52,312 nucleotides of DNA from Gemmatimonadales bacterium (GCA_030697825.1 JAUYOW010000272.1:1-52312), one strand, 5' to 3'. Counted from the stretch's first letter, positions 41,405 through 51,418 are shown. Notes: a model not told the origin generated them from the sequence alone. Made by a program: numbers and translations.

Positions 41405-42318
41405 CGCTGGCGACGCGAGTCGTGCGGGGTGGGACCCGCGCCTCAGCGTTGGCGCGCTGGCAGACGGCGCGCGTGTCGGAGGCGCTGCGGACGCTCGCCG
41501 GGTTGACCTGTGAGGAGGTACTGATAGCCACCGAAGGCGACCGGATGCTGGATCGGCCGCTTCCGGAAATCGGCGGCCAGGGCGTGTTCACGGAAGCGAT
41601 CGAGACCGCGCTGCGCGATGGCGCCATCGACTTCGCCGTACACTCGCTCAAGGACTTGCCGGTGGAGCCGTCGCCGGGGCTCTGCCTGGCGGCGATCGGC
41701 ATGCGGGAGGACCCCCGCGACGTGCTGATCGCGCGGGAGCCATGGACGCTCGCCACGCTGCCCCCCGGCGCCACCGTGGGCACGTGCAGCACGCGGCGCA
41801 GCGCGCAACTGCTTGCGGCGCGGCCGGACCTGGCAATGGCGCCGCTGCGCGGCAACGTGGACACCCGGGTGCGGAAGGCGCTGCGGGGCGACTACGACGC
41901 GATAGTGATCGCCGCGGCGGGAGTCATCCGGCTGGGGCTGGCCGATGCGATCCGCGAGTTCTTTCCGCTGGAGGTGGTGATGCCCGCGCCGGGCCAGGCC
42001 GCCCTGGCGGTCCAGTGCCGCCAAAGCGACGCGGCCACCCGCGCGGCGCTGGCGGCGCTTGACGAGCCGGCCGTGCGCGCGGCGGTGGAGGCCGAGCGGG
42101 CGTTCCTCGAGGGCTTGGGTGGCGGTTGCGCAGCGCCGATCGCCGCGCACGCGAGCGCCGACTCGGCGCGCGTGGCACTCCGCGGCGTGGTGGCGTCGCT
42201 CGACGGCAGTCGTGTAGTGCGGGTTGAGGGCAACGCGCCCGCGGCCGAATCCCGCGCGCTCGGCCTCTCCCTGGCGCGTCAGGCATCCGAGGCGGGCGCC
42301 CTGGAACTGATCGCGTGA
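41401..42318 (+). CDS. hemC: Porphobilinogen deaminase (hydroxymethylbilane synthase)
   Basis: Polymerises four porphobilinogens to hydroxymethylbilane. 305 residues; dipyrromethane-cofactor Cys243 in LGGGCAAPIAAHA, catalytic Asp85 in VHSLKDLP and CSTRRSAQL for substrate phosphates. GTG start overlapping hemA by 4 bp and hemD by 4 bp. Confidence 0.96.
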   Translation: MTLATRVVRGGTRASALARWQTARVSEALRTLAGLTCEEVLIATEGDRMLDRPLPEIGGQGVFTEAIETALRDGAIDFAVHSLKDLPVEPSPGLCLAAIGMREDPRDVLIAREPWTLATLPPGATVGTCSTRRSAQLLAARPDLAMAPLRGNVDTRVRKALRGDYDAIVIAAAGVIRLGLADAIREFFPLEVVMPAPGQAALAVQCRQSDAATRAALAALDEPAVRAAVEAERAFLEGLGGGCAAPIAAHASADSARVALRGVVASLDGSRVVRVEGNAPAAESRALGLSLARQASEAGALELIA

Positions 42319-43100
42319 GCGCGCTCGCCGGCAGGATGGTGCTGGTCACCCGTTCGCGCGAGCAAGCCGCAACGCTGTGCGCAGCCATCGAGGCGCGTGG
42401 CGGGCGCGCGATCGCGTTCCCGACCATCGAACTCCAGCCGGTCGCGGACCCGGCCGCCGACCGGGCCATCGGCGGGCTGGAGGGCTACGATTGGATCGCC
42501 TTCACCAGCGCCAACGCGGTCGCGTGCTTCCTGGACCGGATGCGCGCCGCGGGCCGCACGACGCTTCCGGCGGGCGTGAAGGTGGCCGCGGTCGGCGCGG
42601 CCACCGCCGCGGCGCTCGCCGAGCGCGGCCTGGCGGTGGCGGCGACGCCGGACACGTACCTCGGCAGCGAGTTGGCCGGGGCGTTGGGCGCGCTCGTGGG
42701 ACGGCGAGTGCTGCTCCCGCGCTCGGACATCGCGCGAGGCCAGACCGGCGCCGCCCTGCGCGCCGCGGGCGCCGAGGTGGATGAGGTGGTCGTCTATCGC
42801 ACCGTGCCCGCGCGTCCCGGTCCCGGCGCGCTGCGCGTCCTCGAGACGCCCGTGGACGCCGTGACCTTCACCTCGCCGTCCACCGTGCGCGGCTTTCTGG
42901 CGGCGGGCGGCGCGGCTGCCGAGCGGCTGATCCGGCGCGCCGCGATCGCGTGCATCGGCCCCGTGACGGGCGATGCGGTGCGCGAGCTGGGCCTGCCGGT
43001 CGCCATCCAGCCCGCAGAGCACACCACAACCGCGCTGGTGGACGCGCTCGAGTCCTTCTTCGCGACGGCGCCGGTCGCGCCGATGGTAGGCCCCCGATGA
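42315..43100 (+). CDS. hemD: Uroporphyrinogen-III synthase
   Basis: Closes hydroxymethylbilane to uroporphyrinogen III with inversion of ring D. 261 residues in the loosely conserved two-domain HemD fold; recognisable pieces are [57 protein letters not shown] and [14 protein letters not shown]. Position between hemC and hemB confirms it. Confidence 0.92.
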   Translation: MSALAGRMVLVTRSREQAATLCAAIEARGGRAIAFPTIELQPVADPAADRAIGGLEGYDWIAFTSANAVACFLDRMRAAGRTTLPAGVKVAAVGAATAAALAERGLAVAATPDTYLGSELAGALGALVGRRVLLPRSDIARGQTGAALRAAGAEVDEVVVYRTVPARPGPGALRVLETPVDAVTFTSPSTVRGFLAAGGAAAERLIRRAAIACIGPVTGDAVRELGLPVAIQPAEHTTTALVDALESFFATAPVAPMVGPR

Positions 43101-44098
43101 TCGTCCGCCCGCGCCGCTGGCGCCTGACGCCGCAGCTCCGCGCCCTGGTGCGCGAGACCACGCTCGCGTCCTCGGACCTGGTGGCGCCGATCTTCGTGTC
43201 GCCCCACGGCGGAGCCGAGCGGCCGATCGCGTCCATGCCGGGCGTGTCGCAGTGGCCGGTGGACCGCGTGGCCGCGGAGGCCGAGTCCCTGGCGCGCGCC
43301 GGCATTCCGGCGGTCATCCTGTTCGGCATCCCGCCTTCCAAGGACGCCACCGGCAGCGACGCCGCCTCGCCCGACGGCGTCATCCAGCGCGCCATGCGCG
43401 CGATCAAGCGCGCGGTGCCCGAGCTGGTGGTGATCGCCGACCTGTGCCTGTGCGAGTACACCGACCACGGCCACTGCGGCATCGTCAACGGCACGGTGGG
43501 CGCACCGGACGCGCATCTGCCGGCCGGCTACGTGCTCAACGACGCCACGCTGGAGGTGTTGGGGCGCGTCGCGGTCGCGCAGGCCGAGGCGGGCGCCGAC
43601 ATCGTGGCCCCATCGGGCATGATGGACGGGATGGTGGGCGCGATCCGAGCCGCCCTCGACGGCGCCGGGTTCGCCCACCTGCCGATCCTCTCGTACTCGG
43701 CGAAGTACGCCTCGAGCTTCTACGGCCCGTTCCGCGACGCGGCGCAGGGCGCGCCGGCCTTCGGCGACCGGGCCACGCACCAGATGGACCCGGCCAACGC
43801 GCGCGAAGCGCTGCGCGAGCACGCGCTCGACGTGGCCGAGGGCGCCGACATGCTGATGGTCAAGCCGGCGCTGGCCTACCTCGACATCATCCGCGCCACC
43901 CGCGAGCGGTTCCCCGAGCTGCCGCTGGCCGCCTACAACGTGAGCGGCGAGTACGCCATGGTGAAGGCCGCGGCGGCGAGCGGGTGGCTGGACGAGCGCC
44001 GTGCCGTGCTCGAGATCCTCACGGCGATCCGCCGCGCCGGCGCCGACCTCGTCATCACGTACCACGCGCGCGACGCGGCGCGCTGGCTGGGCGCCTGA
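43097..44098 (+). CDS. hemB: Delta-aminolevulinic acid dehydratase (porphobilinogen synthase)
   Basis: Condenses two 5-aminolevulinate molecules to porphobilinogen. 333 residues; zinc-site cysteines C117, C119 and C127 in [14 protein letters not shown] show the zinc-dependent type. Schiff-base lysines are K203 ([14 protein letters not shown]) and K256 ([12 protein letters not shown]). The ATG at 43097 overlaps the hemD stop; the longer frame upstream is inside hemD. Confidence 0.97.
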   Translation: MIVRPRRWRLTPQLRALVRETTLASSDLVAPIFVSPHGGAERPIASMPGVSQWPVDRVAAEAESLARAGIPAVILFGIPPSKDATGSDAASPDGVIQRAMRAIKRAVPELVVIADLCLCEYTDHGHCGIVNGTVGAPDAHLPAGYVLNDATLEVLGRVAVAQAEAGADIVAPSGMMDGMVGAIRAALDGAGFAHLPILSYSAKYASSFYGPFRDAAQGAPAFGDRATHQMDPANAREALREHALDVAEGADMLMVKPALAYLDIIRATRERFPELPLAAYNVSGEYAMVKAAAASGWLDERRAVLEILTAIRRAGADLVITYHARDAARWLGA

Positions 44099-44112
44099 GG
44101 GCCGGAGCGCGC

Positions 44113-44802
44113 ATGCCCGAGCAGACGCCGATCACGCTGAACCACTTCGCGCTGGTGCGCTTCACCGACACCTACTGGCGGCTGGACCAGGAGGCGCGGG
44201 TCCGTGCGCGGTGTGACTGGCTGGCGGCGCTGCGCGGCGCCTCGGAGGCGCTGCACCTCTACCAGGTTTACGGACTCGAGGCGGGCAACGACCTGCTGGT
44301 GTGGTCGGCCCGGCGCGCCGAGGACCCTGGCGCTGCCGCGGCGTTCTTCGCGGGCTGGGCGGCGGCCACCGCGAAGGTCCGCGCTCTGGTCGAGGTGCGC
44401 GAGACGCTGTGGGGGTTCACCAGGCCGTCGCGGTACACCAAGACCCGCTCCACGCAGGAGCTGGATCCGTTCGCGCCCGAGCGGCACCCGTACCTCATCA
44501 TCTATCCGTTCGTGAAGACGGCGGAGTGGTACCTGACGGACAGCGACGCGAGGCAGCGGATGATGGCCGGGCACATCAAGGTCGGCAAGCAGTACGAGGA
44601 CATCACGCAACTCCTGCTGTACTCGTACGGGCTTCAGGACCAGGAGTTCGTGGTGGTGTACGAGACTCGCGACCCCCTGCGCTTCCTCAGCCTGGTGCAG
44701 GAGCTGCGCGGCACGGAGGCCCGGCGCTACACCCTGCGCGACGCGCCGCTGCACACCGGCCTGCTGCAGCAGGGCGAGGAGGCGCTCGCGTCATGGCTGT
44801 GA
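44113..44802 (+). CDS. hemQ: Coproheme decarboxylase HemQ (ChdC)
   Basis: Final step of the coproporphyrin-dependent route: oxidative decarboxylation of coproheme to heme b. 229 residues of the chlorite-dismutase-like fold. Proximal heme His is H154 (MMAGHIKVGKQYED) and the catalytic Tyr region is Y131 in YPFVKTAEWY. Chlorite dismutase activity is not proposed because the gene stands among heme genes and has the HemQ-type YPF-K-EWY stretch. It overlaps hemE by 10 bp. Confidence 0.93.
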   Translation: MPEQTPITLNHFALVRFTDTYWRLDQEARVRARCDWLAALRGASEALHLYQVYGLEAGNDLLVWSARRAEDPGAAAAFFAGWAAATAKVRALVEVRETLWGFTRPSRYTKTRSTQELDPFAPERHPYLIIYPFVKTAEWYLTDSDARQRMMAGHIKVGKQYEDITQLLLYSYGLQDQEFVVVYETRDPLRFLSLVQELRGTEARRYTLRDAPLHTGLLQQGEEALASWL

Positions 44803-45851
44803 GCGGCACGGCGACGGCGCCCCTGCTCCTGGCGGCCGCGCGGCAGCCCGCGGGCGTGACGCCGGTATGGTTCATGCGCCAAGCCGGCCGTTACCTGCCC
44901 GAGTACCGCGCCATCCGCTCGCGCCATTCCCTGCTCGAGATCTGCGCCCAACCCGAGCTGGCCGCCGAGGTCACGCTCCAGCCGGTGCGCCGGCTCGGCG
45001 TGGACGCGGCCATCCTGTATTCCGACATCCTGCTGCCGTTGGTGCCGATGGGTCTCGAGCTGGCGTTCGCGTCCGGCGAGGGGCCGGTCATCGCCAACCC
45101 GCTCCGCACGCCGGGACACGTGGCCGCACTGCGCGAGGTGGACGTTCGGGAGGACCTCAGCACGGTGCTCAAGGCGGTGCGGCTGGTGCGCGGGGAGCTG
45201 GACGGCCGGGTTGCGCTCATCGGTTTCGCCGGCGCGCCCTTCACGGTGGCGAGCTACGCCATCGAGGGCGGCTCCACGCGCCAGTTCGTCGAGACCAAGC
45301 GTTTCATGTACGGCGCGAGCGAGGCGTGGCACCAGCTGATGGTGCGGCTGGTGCGCGTCACCTCCGCCTATCTCGCCGCGCAGGTCGAGGCCGGGGCGCA
45401 GGTGGTGCAGGTGTTCGACAGCTGGGCCGGCGCGCTGAGCGCGGACGACTATCGCCGCTTCGTGTTGCCTCATCAGCGCGCCCTGTTCGCGTCGCTGCGC
45501 CCGCTCGGAGTGCCGACCATCCACTTCGGGGTGGGCACGGGCCACCTGCTCGAGCTGCTGCGCGAGGCGGGCGGCGACGTGATCGGGCTGGACTGGCGCA
45601 CCCCGCTCGACGAGGGCCGGCGGCGCGTCGGCATGGACCGCGCAGTCCAGGGCAACCTCGACCCCACGGCGCTGTTCGCCCCCCCGCGGGAGCTCACGCG
45701 CCAGGTGCGCGCGGTGCTGCGCCGGGCGGCCGGCCGGCCGGGGCACGTGTTCAACCTCGGCCACGGTATCCTGCCCGGGACACCGGTGGACGCGGTGCGC
45801 GCGGTGGTGGACCTGGTGCACGAGGCAACCGCGGGCGGGGCGGCGGCGTGA
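44793..45851 (+). CDS. hemE: Uroporphyrinogen decarboxylase
   Basis: Removes four acetate carboxyls to give coproporphyrinogen III. 352 residues: FMRQAGRYLPEYR near the N-terminus (the family signature), YSDILLPLVPMG with the essential Asp, GFAGAPFTVASYAIEGG, and FNLGHGILPGTP near the end. ATG inside the hemQ end; GTG overlap with the ferrochelatase gene. Confidence 0.96.
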   Translation: MAVSGTATAPLLLAAARQPAGVTPVWFMRQAGRYLPEYRAIRSRHSLLEICAQPELAAEVTLQPVRRLGVDAAILYSDILLPLVPMGLELAFASGEGPVIANPLRTPGHVAALREVDVREDLSTVLKAVRLVRGELDGRVALIGFAGAPFTVASYAIEGGSTRQFVETKRFMYGASEAWHQLMVRLVRVTSAYLAAQVEAGAQVVQVFDSWAGALSADDYRRFVLPHQRALFASLRPLGVPTIHFGVGTGHLLELLREAGGDVIGLDWRTPLDEGRRRVGMDRAVQGNLDPTALFAPPRELTRQVRAVLRRAAGRPGHVFNLGHGILPGTPVDAVRAVVDLVHEATAGGAAA

Positions 45852-46771
45852 CCACGCCGATCGGCGTGCTGGTGATGGCCTACGGCGGGCCGAGCAGCCT
45901 CGGCGAGGTCGAGCGCTACCTGCTCGACGTGCGTGGCTTCCGCCCGACGCCGCCCGAGGTCGTGGCGCAGGTCCGCGAGCGCTACGCGCGCATCGGCGGC
46001 CGCTCCCCGATCCTGGAGCGCACCGAGGCGCAGGCCCGCGCGCTCCAGGACGCGCTCCGGGACGGGGGCCGGCCGTACGAGGTGGCGGTCGGGATGCGAC
46101 ACTGGCACCCCTACATCGGCGACGCGCTGGCCCGCATGTCCGAGCGGGGCGTCCGCGAGGTGGTGGGTGTGGTGATGGCCCCGCACTACTCGCGCCTCAG
46201 CATCGGGGCGTACTACGCCGAGGTGGAGGAGGCACAGTCGGGCGTGATGGTGCGCGGCATCGAGAGCTGGCACCTGCTGCCCGGCTACGTGCGCGCGGTG
46301 GCCGACCACGTGCGGGCGGCGCTGGCGCGCCTCCCGGAGGCGGCGCAGCGGGACGCGCCGGTGATCTTCACGGCTCACAGCCTGCCGGAGCGCATCCGGA
46401 CCTGGGACGATCCGTACCCGCGTCAGCTGGCCGAGACGGTGGACGCGGTGATGGCGGTGCTGGGGCCGCGGCCCCACCGGTTAGCGTACCAGTCGGCATC
46501 GCATACCCAGGAGCCGTGGCTGGGCCCGGACGTGTCCGAGGTGCTCGATGAGCTGGCGGGCGCGGGCGCGCGGCACGTGGTGGTGGCACCGATCGGGTTC
46601 GTGTCCGAGCACGTCGAGATTCTGTACGATCTCGACATCGAGCTGGTGGAGCGCGCGGCCGAGCTCGGCGTGCGGCTGGAGCGCATCGCCATGTTGAACG
46701 ACGCGCCCGGGATGATCGCGGGGCTGGCGGACCTGACCCGAGCGACGGCGCGCGCGGCGGGGTGGACGTGA
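45848..46771 (+). CDS. hemH: Coproporphyrin III ferrochelatase (CpfC/HemH)
   Basis: Inserts Fe(II) into the porphyrin macrocycle. 307 residues; VLVMAYGGPSSLGEVERYL, GRSPILERTEAQA, VVGVVMAPHYSRLSIGAYY, catalytic His177 in FTAHSLPER and QSASHTQEPWLGPDV. In an operon with HemQ and HemY the substrate is expected to be coproporphyrin III rather than protoporphyrin IX. GTG start overlapping hemE; GTGA overlap with hemY. Confidence 0.94.
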   Translation: MTTPIGVLVMAYGGPSSLGEVERYLLDVRGFRPTPPEVVAQVRERYARIGGRSPILERTEAQARALQDALRDGGRPYEVAVGMRHWHPYIGDALARMSERGVREVVGVVMAPHYSRLSIGAYYAEVEEAQSGVMVRGIESWHLLPGYVRAVADHVRAALARLPEAAQRDAPVIFTAHSLPERIRTWDDPYPRQLAETVDAVMAVLGPRPHRLAYQSASHTQEPWLGPDVSEVLDELAGAGARHVVVAPIGFVSEHVEILYDLDIELVERAAELGVRLERIAMLNDAPGMIAGLADLTRATARAAGWT

Positions 46772-48168
46772 CGGCGCGAGTGCCCGTAGTGGTGGTGGGC
46801 GGCGGCATCGCGGGACTGGCGGCCGCGCATCGGCTCGCGGAGGTGCTGGGGCCGGACGCGGTGCTGCTGCTCGAGGGCGCACCGCGGCTGGGCGGCAAGA
46901 TCTCCACCGAGCACGTGGAGGGGTTCGTCATCGAGGGCGGGCCCGACTGCTTCCTGGCCTCGAAGCCCGCCGGCGTCGAGCTGTGCCGCCGGCTGGGGCT
47001 GGCCGAGCGCCTGCGCGGCACGGACCCGCGGTACCGGCGCAGTTACGTCAAGCGCGGCGGCCGGTTGCACGAGCTGCCGGATGGCATCACGGGCCTGGTG
47101 CCTTCGCGCATCGGGCCGCTGCTCACCACGCCGCTGCTGTCGCTCCGGGGCCGTGCCCGCGCCGCGCTGGAGATCCTGGTGCCACCGCGCCGCGACGGGG
47201 CCGACGAGTCCATCGCCGAGTTCGCGCGGCGCCGGTTCGGAGCCGAGGCGTACGCCTGGCTCATCGAGCCGCTGCTGGGGGGCATCTTCGCGGGCGACGG
47301 CGAGGCGCTGAGCCTGGCGGCCACGTTCCCGCAGCTGCGCGACGCGGAGTGGACCCACGGCGCCATCCTGCGGCTGATGCTGCGGCAGCGTCTGAAGGGC
47401 GGCAACGGCGCCAAGCCGCTGGGCTTCGTGACGCCGGAGCGCGGGCTGGCGGAGCTGGTGGCCGCGCTCGAGGAGCGCCTGGCGGGCCGGACGCGCACCG
47501 GCGCGACAGTCACCGCAGTTCGGCGCCTCGCTGATGACTGGCGCGTCGAGCTGGCCGATGGCACCTCGCTTGCGGCCCGGGCCGTCATCGTTGCCGCGCC
47601 GGCCTTCGCTGCCGCCGACCTGCTGGGCCAGATGGATCCACCGCTGGCCGCCGATTTGCGCGGCATCCCGTTCGTGAGCACCGCGACCGTGTCGGCGGCG
47701 TTCTCCCGCGCGGCAATCCGGCGACCGCTGCCAGGGTACGGCTACGTCTCGCCGCGTGCCGAGGGGGGCAGCATCGTGGCATGCACCTGGACGTCGAACA
47801 AGTTCCCCGCCCGGGTGCCCGAGGACGGTGTGCTGCTGCGGTTCTTCGTCGGCCGCGCCGGGCGCGAGGAGGCGGCGGCTGGCGACGACGAGGCGCTCAA
47901 GGCGCTCGCCCAAGCCGAACTGGCGGCGGTTCACGGCATCACGGCGGAGCCGGCACTGTGGCGAATCTACCGCTGGCCCAAGGGCATGCCGCAGTACACG
48001 GTGGGGCACCGCGAGCGCCTGGCGCGCATCGAGCAGCGGGTCGGCACGATGCCAGGGCTGGCCCTGGCTGGCGCTTCCTATCGCGGCGTGGGGATCCCGG
48101 ACTGCATCGCTTCCGGCTCGGCGGCGGCGGACGCGGTCGCCGTGCAGCTGCAAGGGGTGGGCGCATGA
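46768..48168 (+). CDS. hemY: Coproporphyrinogen III oxidase CgoX/HemY-type
   Basis: FAD enzyme oxidising the porphyrinogen to the porphyrin with oxygen. About 466 residues: dinucleotide motif [18 protein letters not shown], the second flavin segment [45 protein letters not shown] and the C-terminal FAD motif [15 protein letters not shown]. HemQ without HemF/HemN implies coproporphyrinogen III as substrate. Start taken at the GTG overlapping the hemH stop; a GTG two codons upstream is equally possible. Confidence 0.94.
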   Translation: MTARVPVVVVGGGIAGLAAAHRLAEVLGPDAVLLLEGAPRLGGKISTEHVEGFVIEGGPDCFLASKPAGVELCRRLGLAERLRGTDPRYRRSYVKRGGRLHELPDGITGLVPSRIGPLLTTPLLSLRGRARAALEILVPPRRDGADESIAEFARRRFGAEAYAWLIEPLLGGIFAGDGEALSLAATFPQLRDAEWTHGAILRLMLRQRLKGGNGAKPLGFVTPERGLAELVAALEERLAGRTRTGATVTAVRRLADDWRVELADGTSLAARAVIVAAPAFAAADLLGQMDPPLAADLRGIPFVSTATVSAAFSRAAIRRPLPGYGYVSPRAEGGSIVACTWTSNKFPARVPEDGVLLRFFVGRAGREEAAAGDDEALKALAQAELAAVHGITAEPALWRIYRWPKGMPQYTVGHRERLARIEQRVGTMPGLALAGASYRGVGIPDCIASGSAAADAVAVQLQGVGA

Positions 48169-49448
48169 CCGCCGGGCCGCGCTCGGGCGAGCTGTTCGCC
48201 GAGGCGTGCGCCCTGTTCCCCGGAGGCGTGAACTCGCCGGTGCGCGCGTTCCGTGCGGTGGGGGGCGAGCCGCTGTTCATCGCCAGCGGCCGGGGTGCCC
48301 ACATATGCGACGTGGACGGGAACAGCTACGTGGACTACGTCCTCTCCTGGGGCCCGCTCATTCTGGGCCACGCGCCTGCCGTGGTGGTCGCGGCGCTCCG
48401 GGAGACGGCCGAGCGCGGGACCAGCTTCGGCGCTCCGAGCCCGCTGGAGGTCGAGCTGGCGCGCGCGGTGCGCCGCTTCTTCCCCGCCCTCGATCTGTTG
48501 CGGTTCGTCAACTCCGGCACCGAGGCGACGATGAGCGCGCTGCGGGTGGCGCGCGCATTCACCGGCCGGCACGCCATCCTCAAGTTCGAAGGCTGCTACC
48601 ACGGCCACGCGGACCAACTGCTGGTGCGCGCGGGCTCCGGCGTGGCCACGCTCGGCCTGCCCGACTCGCCTGGGGTGCCGCCGGGGACGGCGGCCGACAC
48701 GCTGGTCGCCCCCTACAACGACCTCGCCGCGGTGGAGCGGCTGTTCGAGGCGCACCGCGGCCGCATCGCCGCCGTCATCGTAGAGCCCGTGGCGGGAAAC
48801 ATGGGCGTGGTGCCGCCGGTGTCCGGCTTCCTCGAAGGCTTGCGCGCTATCACCCGTGAGCACGGCAGCCTGCTCGTTTTCGATGAGGTGATGACCGGCT
48901 TCCGGGTGCACCCCGGCGGGGCGCAGGGCCTGAGCGGCGTCACGCCGGACCTCACCACGCTGGGCAAAGTGATCGGCGGCGGGCTGCCGGTCGGCGCGTA
49001 CGGCGGCCGGCGCGAGATCATGGAGTTGGTGGCTCCGGCGGGGCCGGTGTATCAGGCCGGCACGCTCGCCGGCAACCCGCTGGCGATGGCCGCCGGGATC
49101 GCCACGCTCGCGGCCTTGGAGCGCCCGGGGGTGTGGGACGCCATCGCCGCGGCCACCGCGGACCTGGCGGGCCGCCTCGAGCGCGCGGCCGCGCGCGCCA
49201 TGGTGCCGGTCGTCGTCAACCGAGTCGGCACCATGCTCACGGTGTTCTTCACCGGCCGCCCCGTCACGGACTGGGCGAGCGCCCGCGCCGCCGATACGGA
49301 GGCCTTCGGCCGGTTCTTTCGGGGCCTGCTGGCCGGCGGCGTGTACTGGGTACCGTCGCAGTTCGAGGCCGCGTTCCTGTCCGCCGCGCACGGCGAGGCG
49401 GAGCTGAGCCGGACCGAAGCGGCGGCGAGCGCCGCGTTCGCCACCTGA
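48165..49448 (+). CDS. hemL: Glutamate-1-semialdehyde 2,1-aminomutase
   Basis: PLP enzyme converting glutamate semialdehyde to 5-aminolevulinate, partner of HemA. 427 residues: [51 protein letters not shown] Asp240 in [13 protein letters not shown] and Schiff-base Lys268 in [21 protein letters not shown] at 48165 overlaps the hemY stop. Confidence 0.97.
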   Translation: MTAGPRSGELFAEACALFPGGVNSPVRAFRAVGGEPLFIASGRGAHICDVDGNSYVDYVLSWGPLILGHAPAVVVAALRETAERGTSFGAPSPLEVELARAVRRFFPALDLLRFVNSGTEATMSALRVARAFTGRHAILKFEGCYHGHADQLLVRAGSGVATLGLPDSPGVPPGTAADTLVAPYNDLAAVERLFEAHRGRIAAVIVEPVAGNMGVVPPVSGFLEGLRAITREHGSLLVFDEVMTGFRVHPGGAQGLSGVTPDLTTLGKVIGGGLPVGAYGGRREIMELVAPAGPVYQAGTLAGNPLAMAAGIATLAALERPGVWDAIAAATADLAGRLERAAARAMVPVVVNRVGTMLTVFFTGRPVTDWASARAADTEAFGRFFRGLLAGGVYWVPSQFEAAFLSAAHGEAELSRTEAAASAAFAT

Positions 49449-49468
49449 TCCGACCTCACGGAGCCGAT

Positions 49469-50611
49469 ATGCCGCATCCCCACGCAACCCTTCAGCACCA
49501 CGCCGAGAACAGCTTCGACGTCGCGGCTGAGTTGGCCGGCACGTCCTATCCGGGCTACGTGTTCCGGGCGGCGCCGCGCAACGTGTATTGGGAAACGACG
49601 ATCGCGTGCGAGCTGGCCTGCCAGCACTGCCGGGCCGACGCGATCCGCCATCGCGACCCGCTGGAGCTGACGACGGACGAGGGGCGCGCGCTGATGCGGG
49701 ACGTGAAGGCGATGGGCAGCATGCTGATCCTGACCGGCGGCGACCCGATGCAGCGGCCCGACATCCTGGATCTCATCGGCTACGGGCGCGAGATCGGGCT
49801 GCCGGTCTCCATCACGCCCAGCACCACGCCCAGCCTGACGCGCGAGCACGTGGCGCGCTTCCGCGAGCTGGGCGTATCGGCGATGGGGGTGAGCCTGGAC
49901 GGCCCGAGCGCGGAGGTGCACGACGCGTTCCGGGGCGTGGCGGGCACGTTCGCCAACTCGATGCGGGCCCTGAGCTGGGCGCGCGAGTTCAAGATGCCGG
50001 TCCAGGTCAACACGACCGTGACGACCGCGACGCTGCCGCACCTACCGGCGCTGCTGCGCCTGCTGCGCGAGCAGGCCAGCCCGCCGGTGCGACGCTGGAG
50101 CCTGTTCCTGCTGGTGCCAGTCGGCCGCGGGGAGCGCCTCGGGATCCCGAGCGCAGCCGACGTCGAGGCGCTATTCGCGTGGGTGTACGAAACCGGGCGC
50201 GACGCGCCCTTCCACATCAGCACCGTGGAGGCGCCGCATTACCGCCGCTTCTGGATCCAGCGCAAGCAGGCCGAAGGGACGCCTAAGGCCGAGATCGCGC
50301 GGTTCGCCAAGCGCATGGGGTTCGGAGTGCGCGACGGCAACGGGGTGATCTTCGTCTCGCATCGCGGCGACGTGCACCCGGCCGGCTTCCTCCCGTACCC
50401 GCACCTGGGCAACGTCCGCGAGCGTCCCCTGCCGGAGATCTACCGGTCGGCGCCCGCGTTACGCGCGCTGCGGGACGCCGACCGGTTCACGGGCCGGTGC
50501 GGCGCGTGCGAGTTCCGCTGGGCGTGCGGCGGCTCGCGCGCGCGGGCCTTCGCGATGACCGGGGACATGCTGGGCTCCGATCCATTATGCGCCTACGAGC
50601 CAGCGGCCTGA
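49469..50611 (+). CDS. Radical SAM/SPASM protein at the end of the heme operon (TIGR04053-like)
   Basis: Radical SAM enzyme of 380 residues. The SAM-cluster motif is C47-x3-C51-x2-C54 (TIACELACQHCRA). A C-terminal SPASM-type region has C344, C347, C353 and C374 (CGACEFRWACGGSR and PLCAYEP) for an auxiliary cluster. It is related in type to AhbD, NirJ and PqqE. It follows hemL by 20 bp with GGAG before the ATG, so it is probably cotranscribed with the heme genes. I recall family TIGR04053 as the closest description; that is from memory. No step of the encoded pathway is missing, so its role is open: heme tailoring, an anaerobic substitute for CgoX/HemQ, or something unrelated. Confidence 0.85.
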   Translation: MPHPHATLQHHAENSFDVAAELAGTSYPGYVFRAAPRNVYWETTIACELACQHCRADAIRHRDPLELTTDEGRALMRDVKAMGSMLILTGGDPMQRPDILDLIGYGREIGLPVSITPSTTPSLTREHVARFRELGVSAMGVSLDGPSAEVHDAFRGVAGTFANSMRALSWAREFKMPVQVNTTVTTATLPHLPALLRLLREQASPPVRRWSLFLLVPVGRGERLGIPSAADVEALFAWVYETGRDAPFHISTVEAPHYRRFWIQRKQAEGTPKAEIARFAKRMGFGVRDGNGVIFVSHRGDVHPAGFLPYPHLGNVRERPLPEIYRSAPALRALRDADRFTGRCGACEFRWACGGSRARAFAMTGDMLGSDPLCAYEPAA

Positions 50612-50675
50612 GCCGGCCTCCGCGAGCGGCCCGCAGCCAAGCCCCATTCGCTATGCCGCACTCAGGACCCCAGGG

Positions 50676-50715
50676 TTGCGTCCGTACGGATGCAACAGCA
50701 TGTTCGTACGTACAT
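50676..50715. promoter_or_regulatory. Two palindromes upstream of the second toxin-antitoxin pair
   Basis: TTGCGTCCGTACGGATGCAA (50676-50695, 18 of 20 bases symmetric) and ATGTTCGTACGTACAT (50700-50715, 14 of 16 symmetric) share CGTACG centres and end 16 bp before the antitoxin ATG. They are likely autoregulatory operators. Confidence 0.55.
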
Positions 50716-50731
50716 CCAGTCGGAGCCTGAT

Positions 50732-50959
50732 ATGCCGTCCACCAAGTTTCCTGCGCCCAGGAAGCACCCCAGCCGCCGGGGCAAGGTCCGCAAGGAGTTC
50801 TGGCTCGATCCCAAGGCTCTGCGCCGGGCCCAAACCCTCCTCGGGGCCGAGACGGAACGAGAAACTGTCGAGCTGGCCCTAGATCTGGTCGCCTTCCGTC
50901 AGGAGCTCGGTGAGGGGCTGCGCACGTTGGCGGGGCTTGAACTCGACCGGCGGGACTGA
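50732..50959 (+). CDS. Antitoxin of a PIN-toxin pair
   Basis: Small protein of 75 residues whose stop directly abuts the toxin's GTG. The basic N-terminus (KFPAPRKHPSRRGKVRKEFW) may contact DNA, and LDPKALRRAQTLLGAETERE followed by TVELALDLVAFRQE resembles the helical part of ribbon-helix-helix VapB-type antitoxins. A longer frame from 50690 would cross the palindromes and is rejected. Assigned mainly by context. Confidence 0.72.
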   Translation: MPSTKFPAPRKHPSRRGKVRKEFWLDPKALRRAQTLLGAETERETVELALDLVAFRQELGEGLRTLAGLELDRRD

Positions 50960-51409
50960 GTGCGCAAGTACGTCCTCGATGCCAACTGCTATATCGACGC
51001 GAGCCGTGATTCAGAGGCCTGGACGGCGCTTACCCGATTCACGACGTGGTCGGCGCCCCGTCTCTTCCTGAGTAGCGTGGTTGCCGCGGAGCTCCGTGCC
51101 GGGGCGCGCTCGGCGCGGGATAGGGAGAAGCTGGAAGACACGGTGCTGGGCCCGTTCGTTGGGCGCCGTCGCCTGGTTACCCCGAGCGCCGCCGCCTGGG
51201 ACGCTTTGGGACTGACTTTGGCGACGCTCCGCGCACGGGAGGGACTCCAGCCGGCTCAGGTGCGGCGCGGGTTCGCCTTCGACATCCTGCTCGCCTACTC
51301 CTGTCGCGAGAGCGGCGTCGTCTTGGTGACGCAGAATGCGCGGGACATGGCTCGGATTCGCCGCGTCTTCACCTTTGAGTACGTAGCCCCGTATCCCGAT
51401 CGGTCCTGA
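50960..51409 (+). CDS. PIN-domain toxin ribonuclease (VapC-like)
   Basis: 149 residues starting at a GTG. PIN acidic residues: Asp in YVLDANCYIDASRD, Glu in VVAAELRAGARS, and Asp in GFAFDILLAYSCRESG with the NARDMARI helix after it. Typical VapC-like ribonuclease; target unknown. Distinct in sequence from the toxin at 21257, so the two pairs are not a recent duplication. Confidence 0.87.
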   Translation: MRKYVLDANCYIDASRDSEAWTALTRFTTWSAPRLFLSSVVAAELRAGARSARDREKLEDTVLGPFVGRRRLVTPSAAAWDALGLTLATLRAREGLQPAQVRRGFAFDILLAYSCRESGVVLVTQNARDMARIRRVFTFEYVAPYPDRS

Positions 51410-51418
51410 TCGCCACCC

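Noticed and set aside
44113-44802. Chlorite dismutase
   Set aside because: Position inside a heme operon lacking HemF/HemN and the YPF-EWY region favour HemQ.
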